From Actinomyces viscosus (lineage in GTDB: Bacteria; Actinomycetota; Actinomycetes; Actinomycetales; Actinomycetaceae): a DNA stretch of 64,000 nt. Shown here in pieces: positions 32,444-41,515 of the stretch; position 1 is the first letter of the stretch, and every line of letters begins with the position of its first letter. The translations under genes were made by a program, and so were the position numbers. The stretch covers positions 124,001 through 188,000 of the forward strand of contig NZ_LR134477.1 in assembly GCF_900637975.1 (NCBI RefSeq). The letters run 5' to 3'. Below the pieces are notes generated by a model that had not been told where the DNA came from, searched no databases, and was given only the letters and a program-made list of their open reading frames with translations.

Positions 32444-32778
32444 TGTCCGTACTGTCCTTACTCATGAGGGATAAGGGTGTCAGTGCGCCGTGAGCCGATA
32501 TTCTTGATCTCCCACTCCCTACCTTAGGGGAACTCGAAGTTCGGGGCACAGGCCTTTGGGCCGTCCATTCAATTCCGTGGACCTCCTACGAAAGACGCAT
32601 ACCCCGCACTTCCAGGGATTATTGAGGTTTCAGGCGTTGCCGGTGATATACCCCACATGACTCCCGGTTACTGGCCGGTTAGTCTTGAATACGTTCTCCG
32701 TGAGCTGCCTGGTCTCCCGAGCCTGTCGGTTCAGGTGGTCGCCCGATGCCGGGCGGCCCCGTGTCTAACGGAGATCCT
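32444..32778. other. Divergent promoter region between ftf and the surface-protein gene
   Basis: This gap is relatively AT-rich. TAGTCT (32680-32685) is a plausible -10 for the rightward gene with a leader of about 87 nt. No clear operator or -35 element was identified for ftf. Confidence 0.4.
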
Positions 32779-33993
32779 GTGAGTATCCTTCCCATCCGTC
32801 TGCGACGGTTAACCGCACCAACAACCGCTTTTCTGGCTGCGCTCGCCCTCGGTGCCGCCGGTACGGCGGTGGCCGCCCCGACGTCGAACACCGCGGGGCA
32901 GTCCACCACCTCCCTGCGTGACGCCTCCACGGTGAGCCCCCAGTCCCTGGCCCAGATGATCGCCGGTCCGAACGCGACCGTGACCAACGCGTCCGTCTCC
33001 GGTAAGGACGTCCAGGTCGGCACCGTCAAGGGCCTGCCGGGCGACGGCAACGCCATCACCGAGGGCGTCGCCCTGTCCACCGGCTCGCTCATCGACCCCG
33101 ACCCCACCGCCGACTCCGACGTCGACTTCACCCGCTCCGCGGTCCTGGGCCCCAACGACGCCCTCGACACCACCGGTGACTTCGGGGCCGTCGAGGACCC
33201 GGCGGGCCTGGGCCAGGTGGCCGGCACCGACGTCTACGACGAAGCCGTCCTGGAGTTCGACGTGACCGCCACCAGCTCCAACGTCGTCCTCTACTACAGC
33301 CTCGGCTCCGAGGAGTACGCCGGCGCCACCGAGGGCACTCCGGCCTCCTGGCAGTCCCGCGGCTACAAGGACCCGCTGAGCATCCAGGTCAACGGCACCG
33401 AGTGCGCCTACGTGCCCGGCACCCAGACCGCAGTGAGCGCCTCCACGATCAATGAGTCCTCGAACGCCGACTACTACACCGCCAACGTCTCGGGTCACAC
33501 GCCCGGCCAGATCCCGGTGGAGTTCAACGGCTACACCTCGGCCCTTCCCTGCCAGGCCGCGGTGACTTCGGGGCAGACGGTGCACGTGCGCGTGGCCATC
33601 GCCGACGCCCAGGACGGCCAGCTCGACTCCACCGTCCTGCTGCGCACCCAGGGGCTGGGCTTCACCGACAAGCAGATCACTGAGCCCTGCACCGCCAAGG
33701 CCGGCACCTGCGACATCCCCGGGTCCGGCAACGGCTCGAACGGGTCCAACGGCTCCAACGGGTCGAACGGGGCCGGCAACGGCTCGACCACTCCTCCTGG
33801 CCAGGGCAAGCCGGGCGTCACCGACTACAGCGCCGCCTCGCCCACCGCGGGAACGAAGAGCGCAGTGGCCGGTCTGCCCCTGACCGGAACCCAGGCCCTC
33901 TTCCTGGGGGTTGTCGCCCTGCTGCTTCTGGCCGGCGGTGGCGTGGCGCTCATGATGCGTCGCCGTCGCCTGGCCGGCTCCGAGGCCGACTGA
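32779..33993 (+). CDS. LPXTG wall-anchored protein with choice-of-anchor L-like domain
   Basis: The 404-residue protein starts at GTG 32779 (GGAG five bases upstream). It has a signal peptide ending near residue 32 (GTAVAA), a domain with YYSLGSEEYAG and VNGTECAYVPG resembling choice-of-anchor L domains, and a flexible GSNGSNGSNGSNG repeat. It ends with the sorting signal LPLTG at about 366-370, a hydrophobic helix and RRRR. Sortase would link it to peptidoglycan. The ligand is unknown; its neighbourhood with ftf suggests a biofilm setting, which is inference. Confidence 0.85.
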   Translation: MSILPIRLRRLTAPTTAFLAALALGAAGTAVAAPTSNTAGQSTTSLRDASTVSPQSLAQMIAGPNATVTNASVSGKDVQVGTVKGLPGDGNAITEGVALSTGSLIDPDPTADSDVDFTRSAVLGPNDALDTTGDFGAVEDPAGLGQVAGTDVYDEAVLEFDVTATSSNVVLYYSLGSEEYAGATEGTPASWQSRGYKDPLSIQVNGTECAYVPGTQTAVSASTINESSNADYYTANVSGHTPGQIPVEFNGYTSALPCQAAVTSGQTVHVRVAIADAQDGQLDSTVLLRTQGLGFTDKQITEPCTAKAGTCDIPGSGNGSNGSNGSNGSNGAGNGSTTPPGQGKPGVTDYSAASPTAGTKSAVAGLPLTGTQALFLGVVALLLLAGGGVALMMRRRRLAGSEAD

Positions 33994-34040
33994 GTCCCCG
34001 GCACCGACAGTCTGGGTCGCGTCCCATCGCGCCCGCACGC

Positions 34041-34080
34041 CTGACGGGGCGAGTGAAGCTCTCTTCACTCGCCCCGTCAG
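34041..34080. terminator. Strong terminator after the LPXTG gene
   Basis: A perfect 18-bp stem (CTGACGGGGCGAGTGAAG) with a CTCT loop lies between the surface-protein gene and the convergent small membrane protein gene, and serves both. Confidence 0.88.
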
Positions 34081-34110
34081 TGCTTGTCGGTGTCAGCTGC
34101 TGGTGGTGGC

Positions 34111-34338
34111 TCAGTCGTCCCGGTCCTGCTTGGAGGCGTGGCGCAGTGCCGCCTCCCTGGCCAGCATGGCGCAGCCCAGGACGCACAACGGCATTGAGGC
34201 CAGCCACAGGACGGTGGCGAAGCGGGCCAGAATCGATGTCTGAGCCAGAACGGGGAAGATCGCGGCGATGACGACGACGATCAGCCACAAGCAGATTCGG
34301 CGCCGGCTACGGGACTCTGAATCGTCCTCGGCGGTCAT
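34111..34338 (-). CDS. Small two-helix membrane protein
   Basis: The 75-residue product has a charged N-terminus (DDSESRSRRR), two hydrophobic segments (about 16-33 and 38-60) and a charged C-terminus. No family was recognised. It lies 12 bp downstream of the acylphosphatase gene on the same strand and could be cotranscribed; a GAGAGGAGCAG ribosome-binding site precedes its ATG. Confidence 0.6.
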   Translation of the reverse strand: MTAEDDSESRSRRRICLWLIVVVIAAIFPVLAQTSILARFATVLWLASMPLCVLGCAMLAREAALRHASKQDRDD

Positions 34339-34350
34339 GGCCTGCTCCTC

Positions 34351-34647
34351 TCATCCGGCGATCTCGAACCGACGGTTCTCCAGGCGACCGGCGCGCAGGT
34401 CGGTGACAGTTACCGACCTCACCGAGGCCCACCGTGGTCCCTGTCTCAGCCACGATATCAGCCGGGCCACCGCGTCGGGCTCACCCTGGGCCAGGACCTC
34501 GACGTCGCCGTCGGGCAGGTTGCGGACCTGGCCCACCACGCCCAGCTCCTGGGCGGTGTAGGCGCAGTGGTAGCGGAAGCCCACCCCCTGGACGGTGCCG
34601 TGGACCAGCACGTGAACGGTTCTCACCTTCGTTCCGGCGTCGTTCAT
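34351..34647 (-). CDS. acyP: Acylphosphatase
   Basis: This 98-residue enzyme hydrolyses acyl phosphates such as acetyl phosphate. The family signature VHGTVQGVGFRYHC contains the catalytic Arg, and GQVRNLPDGDVEVLAQG contains the catalytic Asn. The length is standard. It diverges from the exonuclease III gene, with only 46 bp between starts. Confidence 0.93.
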   Translation of the reverse strand: MNDAGTKVRTVHVLVHGTVQGVGFRYHCAYTAQELGVVGQVRNLPDGDVEVLAQGEPDAVARLISWLRQGPRWASVRSVTVTDLRAGRLENRRFEIAG

Positions 34648-34693
34648 GGCCCTATCGTCTCAGGCCCGGGGCCGACCGCGTAGTCTTGCCGCC

Positions 34694-35527
34694 ATGCGTA
34701 TCGCCACCGTCAACGTCAACGGCATTCGTGCCGCAGCCCGCAAAGGCATGGGGGAGTGGCTCACCGCCTCCGCCCCCGACGTCCTTCTGCTCCAGGAGGT
34801 CCGCGCCGACGAGCAGATCGCTGCCGACCTCCTGCCCGGCTACGAGGCCGCCATCTGGCCCTGCCGCATCAAGGGGCGCGCCGGCGTGGGCATCGCCGTG
34901 CGCGACGGCGGCCCCGCCGCTCTCGGCGAGCTGCGCTACGGTGTGGCCGCGCCCGGTACCGAGGAGCCCGACGTCGACTCCGGCCGCTGGCTCGAGGCCG
35001 ACCTGACGCTCACCGGCCTCGACGGCGTCGAGCGGCTCACCGTCGTCTCCGCCTACCTCCACTCCGGTCAGCTCGGCACCGAGAAGATGGACCAGAAGTA
35101 CGCCCACCTCGAGCTCGTCGACGCCCGCATGGCCGACCTCCTGGCCGCCAGCCGCGACGGCGGGCCCCAGGTCCTCATGGCCGGGGACCTCAACGTGGTG
35201 CGCTCCGAGCGCGACATCAAGAACTGGAAGCCCAACCACAACAAGATCGCCGGTGTCATGGACGAGGAGATCGCCCACCTGGAGGGCTGGTTCTCCACCG
35301 GCTGGGTGGACGCCTCGCGTCACCTCGTGGGGCCCGAGGAGCAGGGGCCCTACACGTGGTGGTCCCAGCGCGGCAAGGCATTCGACAACAATGCCGGCTG
35401 GAGGATCGACTACCAGGTCATCACCCCCGACCTGGCCGAGCGTGCCCGCAGCGTGGCGGTGGACCGCGCCCCCGACTACGCCTCGCGCTGGTCCGATCAT
35501 GCTCCACTCGTCATCGAGTACAGCTGA
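34694..35527 (+). CDS. xth: Exodeoxyribonuclease III
   Basis: This 277-residue AP endonuclease/3'-exonuclease repairs abasic sites. Motifs of the family are present: MRIATVNVNGIRAAARKGM, LLQEVRA with metal-binding Glu, AGDLNVVRSERDIKN and the C-terminal SDHAPLVIEY. ATG 34694 begins at the conserved methionine; TAGTCT (34681-34686) seven bases upstream with no Shine-Dalgarno suggests a leaderless message. The open frame to 34646 is not conserved. Confidence 0.95.
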   Translation: MRIATVNVNGIRAAARKGMGEWLTASAPDVLLLQEVRADEQIAADLLPGYEAAIWPCRIKGRAGVGIAVRDGGPAALGELRYGVAAPGTEEPDVDSGRWLEADLTLTGLDGVERLTVVSAYLHSGQLGTEKMDQKYAHLELVDARMADLLAASRDGGPQVLMAGDLNVVRSERDIKNWKPNHNKIAGVMDEEIAHLEGWFSTGWVDASRHLVGPEEQGPYTWWSQRGKAFDNNAGWRIDYQVITPDLAERARSVAVDRAPDYASRWSDHAPLVIEYS

Positions 35528-35548
35528 CCAGCACTGATCTCTGACAGA

Positions 35549-35588
35549 CGGCGGGGGCCGGGAGCCTGAGCGCTCCCGGCCCCCGCCG
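35549..35588. terminator. Bidirectional terminator between xth and the ABC permease
   Basis: A 17-bp perfect GC stem (CGGCGGGGGCCGGGAGC) with a 6-base loop lies between convergent genes, 22 bp after the xth stop. Confidence 0.88.
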
Positions 35589-35593
35589 GTCCG

Positions 35594-37012
35594 TCAGTAG
35601 CGGATCGCGTCGATCGGCCGGATGCGGGTGGCCACGATCGCCGGGATGATGCCCGCCAGGGCGCCCACGGCCGTGGCGGCGATGAGGCCGATGACGGCTG
35701 CCATCATGGGGAAGGGCGGGGTCGTGGTCACCGGGATGCCCAGGAAGGCGCTCAGCGGCATGATGCGCATCCCCACGATCGCGATCCCGATGCCGACGAC
35801 GCCGGCGACCACCGTGGCCACCACCGACTCCAGCATGATGGAGAAGAAGATGCGCCGGCTCGTGGCCCCGAAGGATCGTCGCACCCCGATCTCGTGGATG
35901 CGCTGGCGCACCGTCACCAGGGAGATGTTGACCAGGCTCAGGGCGCCCAGCAGCATGACGAAGACGCCGGCGGCCGTGACCACCTTGGTGAAGGTGTCCG
36001 CGCTGGAGTTCAGGTTACTGCCCTGGAGGTTGTCCGAGGTCTGGGTCGAGCCCTGGCCGAAGCGGGCGTCCAGGTCCTTCTTGGCCAGGTTCGCCACCTC
36101 CTTGGCGCCGCTCTTGCCGGCCCAGACCTCCAGCGTGGGGGAGGGCCGATCGGCGTCCTTGGGCAGCCAGCTCTCGTAGGGGGTGTTGAGGGCGAAGGCG
36201 CTGACGGGCTGGGTGCACGGCAGGTCCTTGTCCTGCTCGGGGTCACCGGTGCAGCCGAGGAGGGAGAGGTTCTCCGGCTCCAGCACGCCGACGATCGTGA
36301 AGGACGTCTGCACGGGGGAGAAGGAGGTGATGGTGACCGGTCCCGTGAACTGCTTGATCCCCATCTGGTCGAGGAAGCCCTGGGTGACCACCAGGCTCGG
36401 GGAGAGGTCGTCCTCGTCCTGCGCGGTGAACCAGCGGCCCTGGGCCACGGTCTTGTGGTGCAGGAGCCCGTAGCTCAGGCTCACGGTCTGGGTGGAGACG
36501 GACCGGGCCCCGTCGGGGAAGGAGAAGCGGACGTTGGAGGTGTAGGTCGTTGCCCAGGAGGCGACGTCGTAGCGCTCGACGAAGCTGCTCATCGCCCCCG
36601 AGATCCTCGCGGAGGTGGCTGCGCTGGTCGTGGTGCTCGTCCCCTGGCCGCCGGTGCCGCCCGTCGAGCCTCCCGAGGAGCCCGACCCCGCTGAGCCCCC
36701 GCTGCCGCTTGCACCGCTGCCGGCGCTCGCGTCCGCGCTCGCCTCGGGGGCGTCGTCGGCCTGGACCGCCTGGCTCAGGCCCTTGCCGGTGGGGTTGACG
36801 TTGATCGTCACCGTGCCCTGCCGGCCGGTGTACTTCTCACCCACCTTGTTGATGGCGCTGACGGAGACCTGGCCCAGGGCGATGACGAAGGTCATGGCGG
36901 CCACCGCCGCCGCCACGCCCACCAGGGACAGCAGAACCCGCAGCTTGCCGATGCGCAGCTGGGCCCAGGCCTCGACGATGGCACCGAAGAATCCGGTGAG
37001 AATGCCGTTCAT
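35594..37012 (-). CDS. ABC exporter permease, MacB/FtsX type
   Basis: The 472-residue protein has one N-terminal membrane helix (LRVLLSLVGVAAAVAAMTFVIAL), a long extracellular domain of about 300 residues, and three C-terminal helices with the FtsX-like sequence TVRQRIHEIGVRRSFGATSRRIFF. This is the MacB layout without the fused ATPase. A Ser/Gly-rich stretch (residues 95-125) lies in the outer domain. With the adjacent ATPase and adaptor it should form a tripartite-like efflux pump. The substrate is unknown. The start overlaps the ATPase stop (ATGA). Confidence 0.88.
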   Translation of the reverse strand: MNGILTGFFGAIVEAWAQLRIGKLRVLLSLVGVAAAVAAMTFVIALGQVSVSAINKVGEKYTGRQGTVTINVNPTGKGLSQAVQADDAPEASADASAGSGASGSGGSAGSGSSGGSTGGTGGQGTSTTTSAATSARISGAMSSFVERYDVASWATTYTSNVRFSFPDGARSVSTQTVSLSYGLLHHKTVAQGRWFTAQDEDDLSPSLVVTQGFLDQMGIKQFTGPVTITSFSPVQTSFTIVGVLEPENLSLLGCTGDPEQDKDLPCTQPVSAFALNTPYESWLPKDADRPSPTLEVWAGKSGAKEVANLAKKDLDARFGQGSTQTSDNLQGSNLNSSADTFTKVVTAAGVFVMLLGALSLVNISLVTVRQRIHEIGVRRSFGATSRRIFFSIMLESVVATVVAGVVGIGIAIVGMRIMPLSAFLGIPVTTTPPFPMMAAVIGLIAATAVGALAGIIPAIVATRIRPIDAIRY

Positions 37013-37797
37013 GAGGCTCCTTGGTGGCTGGTGGGGACGGTCGGGCTGGGGGAGGACTGAGGCGCGACGACCTCACCGAACTCCTCCAGGCTGCCGATCT
37101 GTCGGCGCGTGACAGAGATCGGGGTGAGCGTGCCGTGGTCGAGCCGGTACTGGGTGTGGGCGCGGCCGGCCACGGCCAGGTCGTGGGTGATGATGATGAG
37201 GGCGGCGCCGTTCTCGGCGCACTGGCGCTCCAGGAGCGTCATGACCGAGTTGCCGGTGTCGACGTCGAGGGCGCCGGTGGGCTCGTCGGCCAGGATGACG
37301 CTGGGCCGGCGGGACAGGGCCCGTGCGATGGCCACCCGCTGCTGCTCGCCGCCCGACAGGCGCCCGACGGGCGAGCCGACCCGGTCTCCCAGGCCCACGG
37401 CCTCCAGCAGCTCGGCGGCCCGCGCGCTGCGGGTCCAGAAGGCCCTGCCGGTGTCGTACAGGAGCGGGGCGGCCACGTTCTCGGTGGTGCTCAGTCCCGG
37501 AATGAGGTTGAAGGACTGGAAGACGAAGCCGAAGGTCCGGCCCCGCAGGTGGGCGCGGCGGCTCTCCCCGAGCCGGGAGGTGTCGGTCCCGGAGAGCGTG
37601 TAGTGGCCCGACGTCGGCCTGTCGATGAGCCCCAAGATGTTGAGCAGCGTGGACTTACCCGTTCCCGAGCGCCCCACGATGGCCACGTGCTCGCCGGGGG
37701 AGACGCTCAGGTCGACGCCGGTGAGGATCTCCAGCGGGTCGGAGTCGGGGACGGTGAAGGTGCGGGTGATCTCCCGCAGCTCCAGCAGGGCGCTCAC
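37009..37797 (-). CDS. ABC exporter ATPase, MacB/LolD type
   Basis: This 262-residue ATPase has Walker A GRSGTGKST, Q-loop VFQSFNLIPGLS, signature LSGGEQQR, Walker B ILADEPT and switch His in ITHD. The start is GTG 37797, overlapping the adaptor stop; longer open frames upstream are shadows of the adaptor gene. A C-terminal extension of about 35 residues rich in Ser/Pro is unusual. It energises the neighbouring permease. Confidence 0.92.
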   Translation of the reverse strand: MSALLELREITRTFTVPDSDPLEILTGVDLSVSPGEHVAIVGRSGTGKSTLLNILGLIDRPTSGHYTLSGTDTSRLGESRRAHLRGRTFGFVFQSFNLIPGLSTTENVAAPLLYDTGRAFWTRSARAAELLEAVGLGDRVGSPVGRLSGGEQQRVAIARALSRRPSVILADEPTGALDVDTGNSVMTLLERQCAENGAALIIITHDLAVAGRAHTQYRLDHGTLTPISVTRRQIGSLEEFGEVVAPQSSPSPTVPTSHQGAS

Positions 37798-38861
37798 AGG
37801 ATTTCCTTGCCGTTGGCGTCGTAGCAGGCGGAGTTGTCCGACTCGCAGGTGTCCGGAGTCCCGGTGCGGCGCGTGTCCTTGTTGGGGACGAACTGGAGGA
37901 TCTTCTGGTCCGCCTTGAGCCCGGCGGTCACCTGGATGTTCGTGCCGTCCGTGATTCCCAGGGTCACGGCGGTCCTGACCGCCTGGGAGGTGTCCCCGGA
38001 CTCGGGGACCAGCCACACGAAGCCCGAGCCGACCTTGCCCTCCACGGCGGTGACCGGCACCAACAGGGTGTCGGAGGCGCTGCCGGCGTCGACGCTGATG
38101 GTGGCGGGCATGCCGGCGAAGACCTTCTGGTCGCCGGGCACCGAGCAGCGCATCTCCACGCTGGTGCCGTCCCCGGAGGTGGTCGTCGTCGAGCCGTCCC
38201 CACCGGTGGTCGTGGAGGTGGGGGACTTGGTGCCGACCTTGAGGTTGTTGCACTGGAAGGGGGCCGGGCCGCCCTCGAGCGTCAGAGTCGCTGCGGTGGG
38301 GGCGTTGGTCAGCCGGTACTGCTGGGAGGCGCTGACGGTGCCGGTGGCCGAGTACGTCGAGGGGGCGATCGTGGCCACGACGACGCCGACGCCGGTCTCC
38401 TGCTGCCTGATGACCTTGGGGGTCACGGTGCCGCTGACGGGCGCGTAGATCGTGGACCAGGTGACCTTGTCCGCCACCGGTGTCTGGGTGACGTTGCCGT
38501 CCTCGTCGGTCCGGGTCACCGGGCTCTGAGGCTCGGAGTGCTTGATGTAGAGCAGCGGCTCGCCGGCGTTGACCTGGGTGTCCTTCTCCACGGCGACCGA
38601 GTCCACCACTCCGGCCAGGTCGGCCTGGACGTCGACCGCGGCGTCCTGGACGATACGGCCCTTGACCTCGACCGTGTTGGAGATGTTGCCGGTGGTGACG
38701 GCGACGGTCTTGACGTTGGCGGCGTAGCCGGGGGAGATGTCGGCGGTCGCGCTGTCGTTCTGCGAGGGGAAGAAGGCGATCTTCACCAGGGCGACGGCGA
38801 CGATCACCGCGATGAGGGTCTTGAGGGCGGGCCAGACGAAGCGCTTCACAGCGTCCTCCAT
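37794..38861 (-). CDS. Efflux adaptor protein, MacA/HlyD-like
   Basis: The 355-residue protein has an N-terminal signal anchor (residues 12-30, ALKTLIAVIVAVALVKIAF) and a lipoyl/barrel-sandwich half-motif around VEVKGRIVQDAAVDVQADLAGVVDSVAVEKDTQVNAGEPLL. A second half begins YAPVSGTVTP, with a later beta-barrel region. The usual coiled-coil hairpin between the halves is very short, as expected for a Gram-positive without an outer-membrane duct. It is the first gene of the three-gene exporter operon, with 4-bp overlaps throughout. Confidence 0.87.
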   Translation of the reverse strand: MEDAVKRFVWPALKTLIAVIVAVALVKIAFFPSQNDSATADISPGYAANVKTVAVTTGNISNTVEVKGRIVQDAAVDVQADLAGVVDSVAVEKDTQVNAGEPLLYIKHSEPQSPVTRTDEDGNVTQTPVADKVTWSTIYAPVSGTVTPKVIRQQETGVGVVVATIAPSTYSATGTVSASQQYRLTNAPTAATLTLEGGPAPFQCNNLKVGTKSPTSTTTGGDGSTTTTSGDGTSVEMRCSVPGDQKVFAGMPATISVDAGSASDTLLVPVTAVEGKVGSGFVWLVPESGDTSQAVRTAVTLGITDGTNIQVTAGLKADQKILQFVPNKDTRRTGTPDTCESDNSACYDANGKEIL

Positions 38862-38970
38862 GATGACAACGGAATCGGAGCCGGGTGGGGAGCCCGGGAT
38901 CCGGATTAATACGGTCAGAGATTACGGCAGGGGCGTTCGTCCGACCTCATCCTGGAGGATGATCGCTGAA

Positions 38971-39000
38971 AGCCCTCTCCAACCGAGGTTGGAGAGGGCT
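38971..39000. terminator. Terminator downstream of galK
   Basis: A perfect 13-bp stem (AGCCCTCTCCAAC) with a CGAG loop. Read leftward it ends the galK transcript, 38 bp past the stop. Confidence 0.82.
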
Positions 39001-39038
39001 GAGTACCGTCAGGTACGCGAGTCAGTGGTGCGCGCTGC

Positions 39039-40319
39039 TCAGGCGAGTCGACCGGCCGGGGCGGAGGGGACCGCGTCCAGGAAGGCCGGCGGGTTGAAGC
39101 CCTCGCGCTCGTAGGCGCGGGCCACGGCGGCGGCCACCTCGTGGACGGCGTCGGCGTCCACCAGGGCGATCGCCGAGCCCCCGAACCCGCCACCGGTCAT
39201 GCGCGCCCCGTGGGCTCCGGCGGCGCGGGCCGCCTCCACGGCCACGTCCAGCTCGGGGCAGGTGCACTCGTAGTCCACGCGCAGTGACTCGTGCGAGGCG
39301 TCCATGAGCCGGCCCGCCTCGGCGAGCTTCTCGCCGCGCAGGGGCCGTCCGTCCTGCAGGAGCTCGACCAGCTTGCGGGTGCGGTCGATCTCGGTGACCA
39401 CGTGGCGGGTGCGCTTGACCAGCTCCTCGGCGTCCGCGGGCTCCGAGTCCCGGCTCAGCCGCTCCAGGGCGTCCGGCAGGTCCTCGATCGCGATGTCGGC
39501 CAGGAGGTCGACGCCCAGGATCTGAGCCGCGCGCTCGCAGGCGGCTCGCCTGGCGCCGTACTGGCCGTCGTCCAGGGAGTGCTTGGCCTTGGTGTCGATG
39601 ACCAGCAGGGCCAGGTTCTCGGCGGCCAGGTCGAAGGGGACGTGGGCCACCGAGCCGTCGCGGCAGTCCAGCTCCAGGGCATGGCCCTCACGGCAGCGCA
39701 GGGAGGCCGACTGGTCCATGCCACCGGTGGGGGCTCCGGCCATCTCGTTCTCGGTGCGCACGCAGTTGGTCACCAGGCGGGCGCGTCCGGCGTCGTTGGG
39801 CTCCTCGGGGGTCCCGGCCAGTCCCAGGTCCGCGACCTCGTCGATGGCGACGGCCGCCGAGCACTCCAGGGCCGCCGAGGAGGACAGCCCCCCGCCCAGG
39901 GGGACGCAGGAGACGAGGGCGGCGTCGAAGCCGGGCAGGTTCTCGAACCCGTCGCGCTCCAGGGCCCAGGCGACGCCGGCGATGTAGGCCGCCCAGTGCG
40001 CCACCTCGCCGGGGGTCCCCTTGGGGCCGATCGTGTCGAGGTCCATGACGTCGACCTCCTCCCGGGTCTGGGGGGAGACCAGGCGTACGACGCGGTCGTC
40101 GCGACGCCGCAGTGCCAGGTGTGCCCGGTGGGGCAGGGCGATGGGCAGGGCCAGGCCGCCGTTGTAGTCGGTGTGCTCGCCGATGATGTTGACGCGTCCG
40201 GGTGCGTACCAGACGCCGTCGGGCTCGGCCTCGAAGGTCTCGCGGAACAGGGCGGTCGCGGCCTCGGCGCCCTCCTTCGGGCTCATGGCAGGGGCGAAGA
40301 CGGGAGCATCGTTGGTCAT
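39039..40319 (-). CDS. galK: Galactokinase
   Basis: GalK phosphorylates galactose to galactose-1-phosphate. The 426-residue GHMP kinase has GRVNIIGEHTDYNGGLALP (galactose signature), PLGGGLSSSAALE (ATP loop), the catalytic-region GAPTGGMDQ and MTGGGFGGSAIAL. ATG 40319 has a GGAG ribosome-binding site (GGAGACCACG). galT and galE are not adjacent. The DeoR regulator lies 68 bp upstream on the same strand. Confidence 0.95.
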   Translation of the reverse strand: MTNDAPVFAPAMSPKEGAEAATALFRETFEAEPDGVWYAPGRVNIIGEHTDYNGGLALPIALPHRAHLALRRRDDRVVRLVSPQTREEVDVMDLDTIGPKGTPGEVAHWAAYIAGVAWALERDGFENLPGFDAALVSCVPLGGGLSSSAALECSAAVAIDEVADLGLAGTPEEPNDAGRARLVTNCVRTENEMAGAPTGGMDQSASLRCREGHALELDCRDGSVAHVPFDLAAENLALLVIDTKAKHSLDDGQYGARRAACERAAQILGVDLLADIAIEDLPDALERLSRDSEPADAEELVKRTRHVVTEIDRTRKLVELLQDGRPLRGEKLAEAGRLMDASHESLRVDYECTCPELDVAVEAARAAGAHGARMTGGGFGGSAIALVDADAVHEVAAAVARAYEREGFNPPAFLDAVPSAPAGRLA

Positions 40320-40387
40320 CGTGGTCTCCTGTAGTGGGTTGTTCTGATGTGCTCGGTCAGTGGGCGGATCGGCGGGAGCGGCTGGGG

Positions 40388-41236
40388 TCAGGCGGCGATG
40401 GTCAGCCGGGTGCCGGCCTGCTGGAGGGCGTCGAGGGTCTCGGCGTCGGGCTCGGCGTCGGTCACCAGGACCCCGATGTCCCGGGTGGCGCAGAACGAGC
40501 GCAGCCCCAGGACCCCCCACTTGGAGGAGTCCAGCGTGGCCACCACCGTGCGCCCGGCGGCGACGAGTGCCTGGTTGGCGGAGGCTTCCAGAAGGTTGGG
40601 GGTCATGAGCCCGGCCTCGGGGGTGAAGCCGTGGGCGCCCAGGAAGACCCACTCCACGCGCATCGTGCGCAGCGCGTCGACGGCCACCAGTCCCACCAGG
40701 GCGTTCGACGGCGTGCGCTCGCCCCCGGTGACCACCACCGTGGGGGCGTCGCGGTTCTCGGCGCGGGCGGCGTCGGCCGCGTCGAAGAGCACCTGCGCGG
40801 CCGGCAGCGAGTTCGTGATGACGGTCAGGGTGGGGAAGTGCTCCAGCTCGGTCAGGGCCTGGGCGAGCGCCAGGGTGGTGGTGCCGGCCGACAGCGCCAG
40901 GGAGTCCCCGGGGCGCACCATGCTGGCCGCGGCCTGCCCGATGCGGCGCTTGGCGTCCAGGTTGAGGGTGGACTTGGCGGTGAAGCGGGGCTCCAGGGTG
41001 GTGGGACCGGCCGCCACCGCACCGCCGTGAACGCGCTCAACCAGCCCCTGGGCGACGAGCTCGGTGATGTCGCGGCGCACGGTCATCTCCGAGATCCCCA
41101 GCTCCTCGACGACGTCGGCCACGCGGACGCCGCCGGTGGCCGCCACCCGCTCCAGGATGTGCTCCTGGCGCTGGCGGGCGAGCATCGGGGCCGGACGGGA
41201 GGATCCGACGGCGGAGGCTGAGGGGCCGGGCTGCAT
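40388..41236 (-). CDS. DeoR-family sugar-responsive repressor
   Basis: The protein (282 aa, or 265 from an internal Met at residue 18) has an N-terminal winged helix (ERVAATGGVRVADVVEELGISEMTVRRDITEL) and a DeoR C-terminal effector domain (ALSAGTTTLALAQAL, ITNSLPAAQVL, VFLGAHGFTPEAGLMTPNLLEA). DeoR proteins respond to sugar phosphates. Its place before galK suggests control of galactose use. Phased 10-bp repeats upstream are a candidate operator. Confidence 0.9.
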   Translation of the reverse strand: MQPGPSASAVGSSRPAPMLARQRQEHILERVAATGGVRVADVVEELGISEMTVRRDITELVAQGLVERVHGGAVAAGPTTLEPRFTAKSTLNLDAKRRIGQAAASMVRPGDSLALSAGTTTLALAQALTELEHFPTLTVITNSLPAAQVLFDAADAARAENRDAPTVVVTGGERTPSNALVGLVAVDALRTMRVEWVFLGAHGFTPEAGLMTPNLLEASANQALVAAGRTVVATLDSSKWGVLGLRSFCATRDIGVLVTDAEPDAETLDALQQAGTRLTIAA

Positions 41237-41276
41237 AGGGCCAGTCTGCCAGACCTCGACGGCGAAAACACCATGT

Positions 41277-41316
41277 CCGCACGTTCCCGCACAGAACCGC
41301 GCAGAGTTGCGCAGGA
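41277..41316. promoter_or_regulatory. Four phased 10-bp direct repeats upstream of the DeoR gene
   Basis: CCGCACGTTC, CCGCACAGAA, CCGCGCAGAG and TTGCGCAGGA follow one another with no gaps (core YYGCRC). A 10-bp period places every copy on the same DNA face, as expected for cooperative repressor binding. The site begins 41 bp upstream of the DeoR start codon. The binding protein is inferred. Confidence 0.5.
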
Positions 41317-41515
41317 GGGGTAGCAGGAGGGGTAGTGGTAGTTCACATTTCAGCCACTCGGTCGGTCATGGCAGACTTATCCCGCTCGCGCGGCGCCTCC
41401 CGGCTGGGACGTGGGGGGTGCGGCGCGGTAATGTGTTCAGGTAACCCTCAGGACATCCGCTCGTCCTGACCTGCGACCCCGTATCAGCCAACCGTCCCGT
41501 AGGAGCCCAGGAGCC

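Noticed and set aside
30752..32467. 571-codon plus-strand frame opposite levansucrase
   Set aside because: Antisense shadow of a gene with a complete GH68 catalytic triad.
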